Assembly (NCBI GenBank): GCA_009780915.1
Contig: WQZD01000014.1
Coordinates: 1 to 64,000 of the forward strand
Length of the DNA stretch: 64,000 bases
Direction of reading: 5' to 3'
Source of the DNA: Propionibacteriaceae bacterium
GTDB taxonomy: Bacteria > Actinomycetota > Actinomycetes > Propionibacteriales > Propionibacteriaceae
Position 1 is the first letter of the stretch. Each line of letters begins with the position of its first letter. The notes under the pieces were generated by a model that did not search any database, was not told the origin of the DNA, and saw only the letters and a list, made by a program, of their open reading frames with translations. The position numbers and the translations under genes were made by a program. Shown one piece after another: positions 36,216 to 45,054 of the stretch.

Positions 36216-36664
36216 TGGCCATCATCCATGATGTCGCGGCGTACCTCATCGATCAGTTACGCCCATCGGTGACAGATCCGATGAAGCTGCACAAACTGGC
36301 GTACTTCAGCCAGGGATGGACGCTCGCCTTGCTCGACCGCCCCCTGTTCGAGGACGACTTCGAGGCATGGACCTACGGCCCGGTCGCCCCCGTGCTCTAC
36401 GCCGAGCATCGGCAGCGACGGTACCTCCCCTCATGGCCGCTGGGAGACCCCAACCGCCTCGACGCGCAGGAGACGTTCATCGTGGGTAACGTGGTGAGGC
36501 AGTACGGCGCCTTGGGGGGCTGGCAACTCAGCCAACTCACCCACATGGCAGGCTCCCCCTGGAGCGAGGTCCGCGCCCGGGAGGGCGTCGCTCCCGACAT
36601 GCCGTCTCAAGTGACCATCGGCAAGGACAGCATCAAAGAGTACTTCAAGCAGCTCTTGGCGTGA
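36215..36664 (+). CDS. Panacea (DUF4065/SocA-like) domain antitoxin
   Basis: This 149-residue protein is built from the Panacea/DUF4065 fold: M-K-L-H-K-L-A-Y-F-S-Q-G near residue 23, E-A-W-x-Y-G-P-V near residue 51, and L-T-H-x-x-G-S-P-W near residue 110. These residues match the SocA/GepA family. Panacea proteins act as hyperpromiscuous antitoxins paired with unrelated toxins. The start overlaps the stop of the upstream hypothetical gene, which supports a two-gene toxin-antitoxin operon. A longer in-frame extension to 35684 is not coding. Confidence 0.88.
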   Translation: MAIIHDVAAYLIDQLRPSVTDPMKLHKLAYFSQGWTLALLDRPLFEDDFEAWTYGPVAPVLYAEHRQRRYLPSWPLGDPNRLDAQETFIVGNVVRQYGALGGWQLSQLTHMAGSPWSEVRAREGVAPDMPSQVTIGKDSIKEYFKQLLA

Positions 36665-36770
36665 GTCGGCGATCCTCGCCCACCGCCATCCCCCCCGGAT
36701 ACCAATTGCTATCTTTTAATATCTATATATATCAACATCAATTCGCTCTACTGCAATCCTCGATGTAGGC

Positions 36771-36811
36771 TTGAGCACGTCTTGAGCACGCCTCAGGAAC
36801 GTTACTATACT
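36771..36811 (+). promoter_or_regulatory. Promoter of the teichoic-acid-type operon
   Basis: The 210-base gap before the cytidylyltransferase gene is AT-rich in its first half. It holds -35-like TTGAGC (36782-36787), an 18-base spacer and TATACT (36806-36811). The nine bases TTGAGCACG occur twice (36771-36779 and 36782-36790), which could be a regulator site. The leader would be about 57 bases. Confidence 0.6.
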
Positions 36812-36874
36812 ACGTGCGTGTTGGGAGACGGGGTACGCTCTCAGCCGCAGTTTCGGGGCAAGGAAGGCATGTGA

Positions 36875-37651
36875 ATGAGCTACTATTCAACATCCGCCGT
36901 TGTCGCCCTTGTTTTCGCCGGTGGTTCGGGGGAAAGAATGGGCAATGGCGGCATTTTACCAAAACAATTCATTGAGGTTGAGGGCGTTCCGATCCTGGTG
37001 CACACGCTGAGGCGTTTCCAAGAATCCTCCGGCGTCGACATGATCTACGTCGTCCTCCCTCAGGCATGGGTGGAGCATGGTCTCAACCTGGTGACCCAGT
37101 ACCAGATCGACAAAGTCGTCCGCATCGTCCCCGGGGGGAGAACTGCCCTCGAGTCGATTTTCAACGGTCTCACACAGATCATGGAGGACGGTGTCGCGGA
37201 AGACTCGCTGGTGATGATCCATGACGGTGTGCGTCCCATCATCAACCACCAGTTGATCGAGACGAGCGTGACCACGGCGATGAACCAGGGCAACGCCATC
37301 TCCTGCATCCCCGCGTTCGAGACCGTCGCCCTGAAGAGGGAGTCCGGCGACCTCGTTGAGACCGTCGTCGACCGCCACCGGGCGTACGTGCTCCAGGCGC
37401 CTCAGACCTTCCGCCTCGGCGCGGTCTACAACATCAACGTGCGCGCCCAACTGGACGGAAAGATGGGGGACTTCGTCGATCAAGCCAACATGCAGGCTCA
37501 CTACGGCCAAGAACTACATCTGGTCGAAGGGCTGCGTGGAAACGTCAAGATCACCATCCCAGACGATGTCCGGTACTTCACCTATCTCGTCCGATCCGGC
37601 GAGTACCAGAACATCGTCGCGGTACCCACCATCATGAAGCAGGCGGCATGA
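36875..37651 (+). CDS. tarI: CDP-alditol type cytidylyltransferase (TarI/IspD family)
   Basis: The enzyme joins CTP to a sugar-alcohol phosphate, most likely ribitol 5-phosphate, to give CDP-ribitol for wall polymers. The 258-residue chain has the nucleotide loop F-A-G-G-S-G-E-R-M-G, then L-P-K-Q-F, G-G-R-T-A-L-E-S, H-D-G-V-R-P, A-P-Q-T-F and a C-terminal I-T-x-P-D-D. The G-x-x-x-P-K-Q-F and G-V-R-P motifs are shared by TarI and IspD. The TagF-like gene downstream and the absence of ispF favour TarI. GGAAGG lies seven bases upstream of the ATG, and the stop overlaps the next start. Confidence 0.8.
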   Translation: MSYYSTSAVVALVFAGGSGERMGNGGILPKQFIEVEGVPILVHTLRRFQESSGVDMIYVVLPQAWVEHGLNLVTQYQIDKVVRIVPGGRTALESIFNGLTQIMEDGVAEDSLVMIHDGVRPIINHQLIETSVTTAMNQGNAISCIPAFETVALKRESGDLVETVVDRHRAYVLQAPQTFRLGAVYNINVRAQLDGKMGDFVDQANMQAHYGQELHLVEGLRGNVKITIPDDVRYFTYLVRSGEYQNIVAVPTIMKQAA

Positions 37652-38760
37652 ACACTCTCATCACAGAAGACGGCCTCGACGTCGCACGCCAATGGGTCGG
37701 CGATCTTTCCGAACTGCGGGGATCGACGATCGCCATCAGTGGAGCGACCGGTCTCATCGGCCAGCACGTGGTGGCCCTCCTCCTCGGACTGTCCGAGGTC
37801 CACGACCTCGGTCTGACGGTCATCGCCATGGGCCGCAGCCTGACGCGTCTCGAATCCGTCTTCTCCCGCACGGAGGACTACCCGAACCTGACCTTGATGG
37901 AAGCCGACATCAGCACGCCCGGATCATGGCCGACGCAGGCCACGCACCTGATCCACGCCGCCAGCCCGGCGACACCGCTGCTGTTCGCGACCGATCCGCT
38001 CGGCGTGGTCCGAGCCAATGTCCTGGGCACGTTGACCGCCATCGACTGCGCCACCGAGTCAGGCGCGTACCTGTCCCTGGTGTCGACCATGGAAGTGTAC
38101 GGGTCCATCCCCGGGGCTGACGACGCCGGGGACATCGAGATCGCCGAAGACGCTCTGGGCCTGGTGAATCCCCTCGACGTGCGCTCCGCCTACCCCGAGA
38201 GCAAGCGCCTGTGCGAGAACCTGATGGTGGACGCCGCCGCCCAACGCCACGTGAGCGGCGACATCGTGCGCGTGTCTCATACCTATGGCCCCGGCGCGGC
38301 TGACGACGACAACAGAGTCCAGGTGCAGTTCGTGAAGCAGGCCGTGAGCGGACAACCCATCGTGCTCAAGTCAGACGGCACTCTGCGCCGCCATTACACC
38401 TATGCCACCGATTCCGCCTCAGCCATCGTGGCGATCATGGCCACACGCGCACAACGCTCCACCCCTCAAGCCTTCAACGTGGCTGACAACTCCTCGCGCG
38501 TGAGCATCCGCGAACTGGCGCAACGTGCGCTGGTGGCGGCAGGTCGCCAGCCCGATGAGCTGGTCATCGACATCGATCGGCCCTCGGACCAGTTGTGGAG
38601 CACAATGCGTGGGGCCACATTCCTCGACACAAGCAAACTGGAGGCGTTGGGGTGGCGTCCCCTGTTCAGCCTCGAGAAGGGCTTGTCAAGGATGGTAGAG
38701 TCCCTGGGCGGCCAACTGGCAATCAAGAATACGACTGGCGAATCCAGCGGGAAGAAGTAA
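37648..38760 (+). CDS. NAD-dependent epimerase/dehydratase (extended SDR)
   Basis: The 370-residue enzyme has a Rossmann fold (S-G-A-T-G-L-I-G near residue 32) and the active-site Y-P-E-S-K, with S-T-M-E-V-Y-G before it. These are marks of extended SDRs such as nucleotide-sugar 4,6-dehydratases and decarboxylases. It is not related to TarJ, the usual ribulose-5-phosphate reductase partner of TarI, which is a zinc/MDR enzyme. Its substrate could therefore be a CDP- or other nucleotide-linked sugar. It overlaps both neighbours (ATGA and TAATG), so all three proteins are coupled. Confidence 0.82.
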   Translation: MNTLITEDGLDVARQWVGDLSELRGSTIAISGATGLIGQHVVALLLGLSEVHDLGLTVIAMGRSLTRLESVFSRTEDYPNLTLMEADISTPGSWPTQATHLIHAASPATPLLFATDPLGVVRANVLGTLTAIDCATESGAYLSLVSTMEVYGSIPGADDAGDIEIAEDALGLVNPLDVRSAYPESKRLCENLMVDAAAQRHVSGDIVRVSHTYGPGAADDDNRVQVQFVKQAVSGQPIVLKSDGTLRRHYTYATDSASAIVAIMATRAQRSTPQAFNVADNSSRVSIRELAQRALVAAGRQPDELVIDIDRPSDQLWSTMRGATFLDTSKLEALGWRPLFSLEKGLSRMVESLGGQLAIKNTTGESSGKK

Positions 38761-40451
38761 TGGGGATCATGGAAGTCTCGTGTATGCTCACATCGATCAC
38801 GTGGGATCGAGTCCATCTGCACATCGATGTGAAAGCCTCTCTCATACAGCCATCCAAAATCCCCCATCGCTATAAGAAACGCAAACCTGTGGCCGTTCTC
38901 GGCAACCGCCCGGATCTCAGTTTCGTTCTTCGCTCCCCCAGCGGAACCTTCCATCTGAAGTCCGTTCCGACCGGGACCGCTGGAACCTACCGCGTCAAGA
39001 TCAATGTGACGAATCTGCGCGAGCGTCGCGAGATTCCGGACGGCACGTGGAAGCTCATCCCCATGTTGCACGGACAGGCATGTCTGCCGACCGCCTTCCC
39101 CGCCGATCAATTGTCACGCTTGCGGGCGTGGTCCAAGACTTTCCTCTACGACAACAACACCCAGGCCTACGTGGTCAACTTCGACCTCAGCGAAGACGAC
39201 GAGCGTCCCGAGGTCGTGATGCGGACGTACCACCTGTCCCGTACCGTGCCACCCGTGAAAGTCACCGGCGGCATCAAGACCAGGATGAAAGCCTGGTGGA
39301 TGAAGAACGATTACGATCGGAAACTGGTCCAGTTCTGGCACGACGCATGGCGCACACTCACCCCGCCGCCCGGCAACAGGGTCCTTCTCGCCGCCCAGCA
39401 GCGCACCAAGATCGATGGCAACTTGCGCTGCGTGCGTGACCAACTGGTGGCCCGCGGGTTGGGTCAGCAACTCGACATCCAAGAGTGGTGCGACACGAAT
39501 CAAAAAGGTTTCATGGTCAACCTGAAGTCACGATTGCGCCTGGCCCACCTGATGGGGACCTCAGACCTCGTCCTGATCGACGACTACTGCAAGCTGTTGG
39601 ACGAACTCAACCCCGACCCCAAGACGGTGATCGCGCAGTTGTGGCATGCGGGCTACGGCTTCAAGGCCGTCGGATTCAGCCGGTTCGGCATGTACGGCTC
39701 TCCGCGATTGGAGAGTGGCCACCGCAAGTACACCTACACCATCTGTGGATCGACGACTCTGCAGCCCATCTACGCCGAAGTCTTCGGCATCGAGCAGGCG
39801 GCCGTCCTGCCCACTGGTCTGCCTCGGATCGACGAATTCCTCGACGCTGATCGGATCAAGGGCGTCAAAGAGAGCTTCTACCGCGACTATCCGGCTCTCA
39901 AGGGGAAGAGGATCGTTCTCTTCGCCCCCACCTTCCGTGGACGAGGCCACGCGGACGCCCGCTACGACTATTCCAGGATCGACTTCGCCAGTCTGCACGA
40001 ATGGTGCGGTCCGAACACGGTCATCCTGTTCCGGATGCACCCGTTCACCAAAACCAAGCCCCCGATTCCTGAGAAGTACCAGGACAAGCTCATCGACTTC
40101 GCGGCGTACCCGAGCACGAACGACCTGCTCCACATGACGGACATCCTGATCACGGACTACTCGTCGATCGTGTACGAGTTCTCGCTGCTGAACAAGCCGA
40201 TGCTGTTCTTCGCCTATGACGAAGCGGAGTACAGGGCCACACGAGGCTTCCACGGCAACTATCGCAAGGTGGCGCCGGGCAAGGTCTGCAACACCTTCGA
40301 CGAACTGCTCACCTCGCTGACCTTCGGCGACTTCGACTTCGAGAAGGTGGCCCAGTACCGTCAGCGCTACTTCGACTACACTGATACCGGCTCCACCGGT
40401 CGTGTCATCGACCGGCTGGTCCTGCCCTCGTTACCACACCTGAAGGGGTAA
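38760..40451 (+). CDS. CDP-glycerol/ribitol phosphotransferase (TagB/TagF/TarL family)
   Basis: This membrane-associated transferase builds polyol-phosphate chains from CDP-alditol. The product has 563 residues. A beta-rich N-terminal domain (about 1-170) is followed by the GT-B-like Glyphos_transf fold, with L-W-H-A-G-Y-G-F-K, F-A-P-T-F-R-G and I-T-D-Y-S-S-I-V-Y-E-F plus K-P-M-L-F-F. The family motif W-H-G is W-H-A here. I start at 38760, where the upstream TAA overlaps the ATG; a second ATG nine bases on is possible. The substrate is inferred to be CDP-ribitol or a derivative. Confidence 0.87.
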   Translation: MGIMEVSCMLTSITWDRVHLHIDVKASLIQPSKIPHRYKKRKPVAVLGNRPDLSFVLRSPSGTFHLKSVPTGTAGTYRVKINVTNLRERREIPDGTWKLIPMLHGQACLPTAFPADQLSRLRAWSKTFLYDNNTQAYVVNFDLSEDDERPEVVMRTYHLSRTVPPVKVTGGIKTRMKAWWMKNDYDRKLVQFWHDAWRTLTPPPGNRVLLAAQQRTKIDGNLRCVRDQLVARGLGQQLDIQEWCDTNQKGFMVNLKSRLRLAHLMGTSDLVLIDDYCKLLDELNPDPKTVIAQLWHAGYGFKAVGFSRFGMYGSPRLESGHRKYTYTICGSTTLQPIYAEVFGIEQAAVLPTGLPRIDEFLDADRIKGVKESFYRDYPALKGKRIVLFAPTFRGRGHADARYDYSRIDFASLHEWCGPNTVILFRMHPFTKTKPPIPEKYQDKLIDFAAYPSTNDLLHMTDILITDYSSIVYEFSLLNKPMLFFAYDEAEYRATRGFHGNYRKVAPGKVCNTFDELLTSLTFGDFDFEKVAQYRQRYFDYTDTGSTGRVIDRLVLPSLPHLKG

Positions 40452-40454
40452 TCT

Positions 40455-41141
40455 GTGATGCGTTTTCTACGCACGCGACGCATGCGCCACCCAAACCATC
40501 AGAACACGCCGGAAACCCCCTCACTGACGGACTACACCGACGACAGAGGCAACTCCATACGCTGCGGCGACAACGTCATGGTGACAGGAAAGCTGAGCAT
40601 CACCTTTAAAGGAAGCGGAAACACCGTGACAATTCGGTCGAACGCCCACTTCGATCGGTTGATCATCGATTTCGAGGGCGACGGCAACACAGTCGACATC
40701 GACCATTCCGTCCCCGGTAGTTTGCACAGGCTGAGAATGCGTCTGGGCCATGGGTCGAGTATCACCATAGGACCGAACTGTTCTCAGCAGGCCGAGGTGT
40801 ACCTCACCGCATCGGAAGGCAACAGCATCACGATGGGGTCGGACGTGATGTGCGCGTCGAGGGTCGAGATCCGCGGGACGGACACCCACGCCATCTACAG
40901 CCTCGACGACCGGACCCGACTCAACCCGAGCGCTGACATCGTCATCGGCGACCACGTGTGGCTAGCCATGGAGGTTGTGCTCCTGCCGGGAGCCATAATT
41001 GGCAGTAACTCAGTCATCGGATTGCGATCCGTCGTCACGGGAGAGATTCCCGACAGCGTCGTGGCTGTCGGAGTGCCCGCCAAAGTGGTCAAGCGGAACA
41101 TCGACTGGGAGCGTCCGGTGACCTTCGGGTTCAAGCCCTGA
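40455..41141 (+). CDS. Left-handed beta-helix acyltransferase (hexapeptide repeat)
   Basis: The 228-residue protein has many hexapeptide-type turns (I-x-I-G-x-x, V-x-x-x-x-x) and the classical C-terminal block D-H-V-W-L-A, V-x-L-L-P-G-A-I-I-G-S-N-S-V-I-G, and G-V-P-A-K-V-V-K-R. It is related to CysE/LacA/Wzx-linked acetyltransferases and probably O-acetylates the polymer or its precursor. It follows the TagF-like gene by three bases. The start may be the GTG at 40455 or the ATG at 40458, with GAAGGGG upstream. Confidence 0.85.
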   Translation: MMRFLRTRRMRHPNHQNTPETPSLTDYTDDRGNSIRCGDNVMVTGKLSITFKGSGNTVTIRSNAHFDRLIIDFEGDGNTVDIDHSVPGSLHRLRMRLGHGSSITIGPNCSQQAEVYLTASEGNSITMGSDVMCASRVEIRGTDTHAIYSLDDRTRLNPSADIVIGDHVWLAMEVVLLPGAIIGSNSVIGLRSVVTGEIPDSVVAVGVPAKVVKRNIDWERPVTFGFKP

Positions 41142-41154
41142 GCCGGACCCGTCC

Positions 41155-41940
41155 TCAGCAGCAACAGCCGCGAGAGAAGGGCTGGATCACAGCCGGTTCT
41201 GCGCTGTCACAGGAGCAGGATCCTGAGCAACCATCCGAACATGAGCTCCCGCAGTCGCCCGAGGACCCACAGCAGGATCCGCCATCAGGCTCCGATCCAG
41301 GACCGGACGCGAAAATGCCCACAGCAGGCCAGTCGGTCGGCTCCACGGGATCGCCGGGGTGGATGACGGCCGTCCAGGCCGGACCCAGTTGCGCCACGCG
41401 TGCGACGTCGACGGAGTAGCCCGTGTACTGGAAACCTATGCGGTTCGCCACGAGCGCGGACGCCTTGTTGCCGAGGTAGGCGTACCAGAAGATCTCCTCA
41501 GCGTGAATGGGGAAGTCCTCGCGGAAGGCGGCGCCCACCACCGCGGCGGCGGCGGCGCGCATGACCCCGTGGCCTCGGGCACCGGCACCCAGCCACCACC
41601 CGATCTCGACGCGGCCCTCGCCCAGGCGTTTCAGACCGACCGTCCCCCAGAGTGCGGCCTCGTCCACGTTCTCCCCGATGCGCACGCCCCACACCAGTTC
41701 AGAGCCTTCCTCGGCGGTGGAGAAGGCGCCGGCATCGATCGCCCGCCAGGCGTCAGGGGTGTGCTCGCAGATGAACGTCTCGGCCGATTCACGGGGATAG
41801 TGATTGGACGAGAAGGCCCACCGCTGGATGTCGGGGTCTTGGCACAGCTCGTACACCCGGTCGATGTCGGCCTGCGTCAACGGGGTCAACGACAGGGCCA
41901 CACCCTCCCGTGTGGTCGCCGTCAGGTGGCGGATATCCAT
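41155..41940 (-). CDS. GNAT acetyltransferase with a Cys-rich C-terminal tail
   Basis: Residues 1-195 form a GNAT domain of the RimJ/RimL type (G-L-K-R-L-G-E-G-R-V-E-I-G-W-W-L near residue 100, the acetyl-CoA loop G-A-R-G-H-G, and N-K-A-S-A-L-V-A-N-R-I-G-F). The last ~42 residues contain ten Cys among Ser and Gly and end C-C-C. Such a tail is unusual for GNATs and may bind metal or form disulfides. The ATG at 41940 has GAGGGACG upstream and begins the domain; an earlier start at 42009 adds no homologous residues. Confidence 0.82.
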   Translation of the reverse strand: MDIRHLTATTREGVALSLTPLTQADIDRVYELCQDPDIQRWAFSSNHYPRESAETFICEHTPDAWRAIDAGAFSTAEEGSELVWGVRIGENVDEAALWGTVGLKRLGEGRVEIGWWLGAGARGHGVMRAAAAAVVGAAFREDFPIHAEEIFWYAYLGNKASALVANRIGFQYTGYSVDVARVAQLGPAWTAVIHPGDPVEPTDWPAVGIFASGPGSEPDGGSCCGSSGDCGSSCSDGCSGSCSCDSAEPAVIQPFSRGCCC

Positions 41941-42078
41941 TTCTCGTCCCTCTTTCGATTCATGGGCGAATAGGTGCGACGACCTTACCACAGGGGATGC
42001 GATCGACACTCACGAGGAACGCGGGCGAGGGGACGCGACGCGTTGGTCCAGCCGAACAGGGGCGTCAGGTCAGATCTG

Positions 42079-42609
42079 TCAGGGCCGCGGATCGGACCCA
42101 CCGCCGCGTGGGCGTCCCATCGGTGGGTACAGAACCGTGAAAGGCTCCCAGACCACCGACGTGGAGTCGTCGACCGTATATCCGGCGGCTTCCCAGACCT
42201 CGCGGTGGCTGGCCCGCCAGTGGTCGAGGCCACCCTCCCCCTCGGCGTCGGCCTGGTCGGCGGTCACCTGCGCGAAGGGAAGGACCGTCACCTCGGCGTC
42301 ACGGATCAGTGCCCTCGGCGTGCCTGTGCCGTCCAGGATGACGGACAGATCCCCCTTCTGGGGCAGCGAGGCGCCGCCGGCCGTCAGGTCGTCCAGCAAC
42401 CCGCTCGTGGCGGTGACACGGCCCTCCAAGACGAGCGCCACCCATGCGTCTGCCTCCTCGGGAGACTCCCCGAAACTCCATGCCGGTGGGGCCAGCGCCT
42501 CGCCCCATTGCCTGCCCAAGACCACGTCGAGGTCGCCGATTTTGGCGTGCTTGAGGGCGACGGTCCAGAAATCTTGGAGTCGGCCGTCCAGGTCCTGCTC
42601 TTCATCCAT
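42079..42609 (-). CDS. ASCH domain protein
   Basis: The 176-residue protein matches the ASCH family: A-W-S-F-G-E-S, the binding-groove strand V-L-E-G-R-V-T-A-T, G-D-L-S-V-I-L-D-G, and the end motif E-G-E-G-G-L-D-H-W-R-A-S-H. ASCH proteins have a PUA-like fold and are thought to bind RNA or hydrolyse modified nucleosides. The family usually has Lys in 'G-x-K-T-A-T'; here it is Val, so enzymatic activity is doubtful. The start has no ribosome site, but CATGAT lies six bases upstream, a possible leaderless promoter. Confidence 0.82.
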   Translation of the reverse strand: MDEEQDLDGRLQDFWTVALKHAKIGDLDVVLGRQWGEALAPPAWSFGESPEEADAWVALVLEGRVTATSGLLDDLTAGGASLPQKGDLSVILDGTGTPRALIRDAEVTVLPFAQVTADQADAEGEGGLDHWRASHREVWEAAGYTVDDSTSVVWEPFTVLYPPMGRPRGGGSDPRP

Positions 42610-42699
42610 GCGACCATCATGGCACACACGGACGAGGCGATCCATGGCCGGGGCGGTGCCCGTGAGACACGCGACGCCACCCCGGTAGAGTAGGAAGCG

Positions 42700-43539
42700 A
42701 TGAAATCTCACGAGTACCCTCCCACAACGTCATCACACCCGGTCAAACTGATCGCCACCGACCTCGACGGAACTTTCCTCGGCGCCGATGGAGTGCCGAG
42801 CCCAGACAACTGCGACGCCGTGCTCCGTGCGGCCGAGGTGGGCGTGCCGACGATCTTCGCCACAGGACGCCCCGCCCGCTGGTTGCAACCTCTGAGCCAC
42901 GTGCGCGCCGCCCACCCCACCGTCATCACCAGCAACGGCGCCCTCGTGGTGGACATGGACACCGCGGACGTGCTGCACGCCTTCCCCGTGGACACCCAGG
43001 TGGCCGCTGACGTCCTCGTCGACATCCATCGAGCCCTGCCGCGTGCGAGTTTCGCCGTCGAGTACGTGACCGGCTGGGGCCGAGACGAGCAGTACCCCAT
43101 GCCCGGGGACCTGGTGGAAGCCGACCACATCGTCTCGGACCCCCTGGACCTGCTCGTCGAGGAGTCCGCCCCCCTCAAACTGCTGGTGCGAGCCGACATG
43201 TCCACCATCGACTTGGCCCACGCGGTGATCCCCATCGTGGACGGACGGTTGAGCGCGACCTTCTCCGTCGTCCTGGAATCGGGCTTCCTGGAACTGTCCC
43301 GCACGGATGTGTCCAAAGCCTCGGCGCTGTCCGTCGTCCTGGACGACCTGCACGTCTCACCGCAGGACGTGGCCGCCTTCGGGGACATGCCCAACGACCT
43401 GCCCATGCTGGATCTCGTCGGGCACCCCTTCATCATGGATAACGCCCATTCCTCATTGATCGAGCGCGGATTCCCCCAGTGCGGCCATCACGACGACTCA
43501 GCGTTCGCCCGTACTGTTCGCGCGCTCCTCGACATCTGA
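42700..43539 (+). CDS. HAD superfamily Cof-type hydrolase
   Basis: This is a 279-residue phosphatase of HAD subfamily IIB. It has motif I D-L-D-G-T (near residue 21), motif II T-S-N-G-A, a Lys near residue 205 as motif III, and motif IV G-D-M-P-N-D-L-P-M-L. Known relatives dephosphorylate sugar phosphates or flavin precursors; the substrate here is unknown. It is divergent from the ASCH gene, and its last 52 bases overlap the convergent PQ-loop gene. Confidence 0.92.
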   Translation: MKSHEYPPTTSSHPVKLIATDLDGTFLGADGVPSPDNCDAVLRAAEVGVPTIFATGRPARWLQPLSHVRAAHPTVITSNGALVVDMDTADVLHAFPVDTQVAADVLVDIHRALPRASFAVEYVTGWGRDEQYPMPGDLVEADHIVSDPLDLLVEESAPLKLLVRADMSTIDLAHAVIPIVDGRLSATFSVVLESGFLELSRTDVSKASALSVVLDDLHVSPQDVAAFGDMPNDLPMLDLVGHPFIMDNAHSSLIERGFPQCGHHDDSAFARTVRALLDI

Positions 43540-44177
43540 TTCCCAGCGCCCTCAGCCCGCCCGACCAACGCGGGATCCTGTGCGCCGATGGGGCCCATCC
43601 CCAACTCGCGCAGGATCCGCCACACGAGGACGAAGACCGCGATGACAAGGGCGATCGCCGACGTGATGAAGGTGCCGGCTTCCTTGGTCATCGCCCCCCA
43701 CACGGCCCAGATGCCCTGGCAGGACACTTGGAAGACCCACGCCATGATGGAGACGCCGGTGACCTGGCGCGCCCGCATGACGGCGATCCCCTGACGGATC
43801 ATGCCGTACGCCTGAGGCACGATGATGGTCAATCCGAAGGCGACGGTGCCCACGACGGTGTCGATCCCGATGATCAGCGCCCCCAGCGCGACTCCTGGCA
43901 GCACGGCCGCCCATGACCGGAAGCGCCCGTTGCGGCGCAGGAAGTACAGGATGATGAAAGCCACGACGACACCCCAGACGTTGGGCCAGACCTGGTTGAT
44001 CTCGCCGTTCTTCAGCCCGTGGGAGAGCCATGCGGCGCTCGTCCCGATGGAGATGACCCATGCGGTCATCGACAGTCCGTGGGTGTCACGAGTGCGCAAC
44101 ACGAGCAGGAATTGCGGCACGGAGATCCCCGCGGCCACAATGGCGCCGCACACGGCGATGACAGTGATCAGACTCAT
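43488..44177 (-). CDS. PQ-loop/SemiSWEET-like membrane protein
   Basis: The 229-residue protein has about seven hydrophobic helices and two PQ motifs (S-V-P-Q-F and I-V-P-Q-A), one in each half, as in SWEET and PQ-loop transporters. Small-solute or sugar transport is likely. The C-terminal ~35 residues are hydrophilic and overlap the end of the HAD gene on the other strand. GAGGAAACGG precedes the ATG. Confidence 0.75.
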   Translation of the reverse strand: MSLITVIAVCGAIVAAGISVPQFLLVLRTRDTHGLSMTAWVISIGTSAAWLSHGLKNGEINQVWPNVWGVVVAFIILYFLRRNGRFRSWAAVLPGVALGALIIGIDTVVGTVAFGLTIIVPQAYGMIRQGIAVMRARQVTGVSIMAWVFQVSCQGIWAVWGAMTKEAGTFITSAIALVIAVFVLVWRILRELGMGPIGAQDPALVGRAEGAGNQMSRSARTVRANAESS

Positions 44178-44331
44178 ACCCGTTTCCTCAGCCCAGACAG
44201 CGCACCCAGCCCGTCCACCTTACCTGGCCCTTCCTCGGCGTTTCCAGGCTTTGGCGGACATTGGACGGCTCCGGGTTCTGCCATGCGAACAAGCCCGAAC
44301 ACGCCGCCACACCAGCTCTAGACTTCCTGAG

Positions 44332-45054
44332 ATGAGCTTTCCACGAGGACGATCGGTCGCGGGACGTACGGGCGTCCTGGGTCGCGCCATGTCCGTCTCG
44401 CTGGCCACGGGCCTGTACGGGATCTCCTTCGGCGCGTTGTCGATCACAGCGGGACTCGACGTGTGGCAGACCATGGCCCTGTCGGCGCTCATGTTCACCG
44501 GGGGGTCTCAGTTCGCCTTCATCGGCGTCATCGGGGCCGGAGGAACACCGATCTCGGCAGTGCTCACCTCCGGGTTGCTGGGGATCCGCAACGGCCTGTA
44601 CGGCGTGCAACTCGGCCCCCTGCTCGACCTGCATGGGTGGAGGCGCGTGGCAGCCGCCCACATCACCATCGACGAGTCCACCGCCGTGTCGACGGCGCAA
44701 ACGACCCAGCCTCTGCGCCGCATGGGTTTCTGGTGGACCGGAGTCGGGGTGTTCGTGGCCTGGAACTGCTTCACCTTCGTGGGCGCCCTGGTGGGAAACG
44801 CCCTGGGAGACCCCCGGGCGTGGGGATTGGACGCCGCCGCGGCCGCTGCCTTCCTCGGACTGCTGTGGCCCCGCCTGGCCAGCCGTACGGCCCAGGCGTG
44901 CGCCGGGGTCGCCGTGGTGATCGCCTGCGTCCTGGTGCCGTTCGCCCCTGTCGGCGTCCCCGTCTTGAGCGCAGGGGCCGCCGCGATCCTGGTCGGCGCC
45001 TGGGACGCGCGCCGCACGCCGTCAGCCGACGCGGAGGTCCCGCGCCATGAGTGA
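44332..45054 (+). CDS. azlC: AzlC family branched-chain amino acid exporter, large subunit
   Basis: The 240-residue protein has the AzlC/YgaZ pattern: G-L-Y-G-I-S-F-G-A, F-T-G-G-S-Q-F-A, R-N-G-L-Y-G and a W-N-C-F-T-F-V-G helix, with about seven hydrophobic segments. It pairs with the AzlD-like protein encoded next to export branched-chain amino acids. The start at 44332 begins the homology. TAGACT lies seven bases upstream and there is no ribosome site, which points to a leaderless mRNA. The last eight bases overlap azlD. Confidence 0.92.
   Translation: MSFPRGRSVAGRTGVLGRAMSVSLATGLYGISFGALSITAGLDVWQTMALSALMFTGGSQFAFIGVIGAGGTPISAVLTSGLLGIRNGLYGVQLGPLLDLHGWRRVAAAHITIDESTAVSTAQTTQPLRRMGFWWTGVGVFVAWNCFTFVGALVGNALGDPRAWGLDAAAAAAFLGLLWPRLASRTAQACAGVAVVIACVLVPFAPVGVPVLSAGAAAILVGAWDARRTPSADAEVPRHE

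Noticed and set aside
35684..36664. A 326-residue reading frame ending in the Panacea domain
   Set aside because: The first ~175 codons give an Arg/Pro/His-rich sequence typical of out-of-frame high-GC DNA. The real start is the coupled ATG at 36215.
36875..37651. Assignment as IspD of the MEP isoprenoid pathway
   Set aside because: No ispF or other MEP gene is near, and the coupled TagF-like gene points to wall polymer synthesis. IspD cannot be fully excluded from sequence alone.
43822..44331. A long N-terminal extension of AzlC
   Set aside because: The extra sequence is antisense to the PQ-loop gene and has no AzlC homology. The family start is at 44332.
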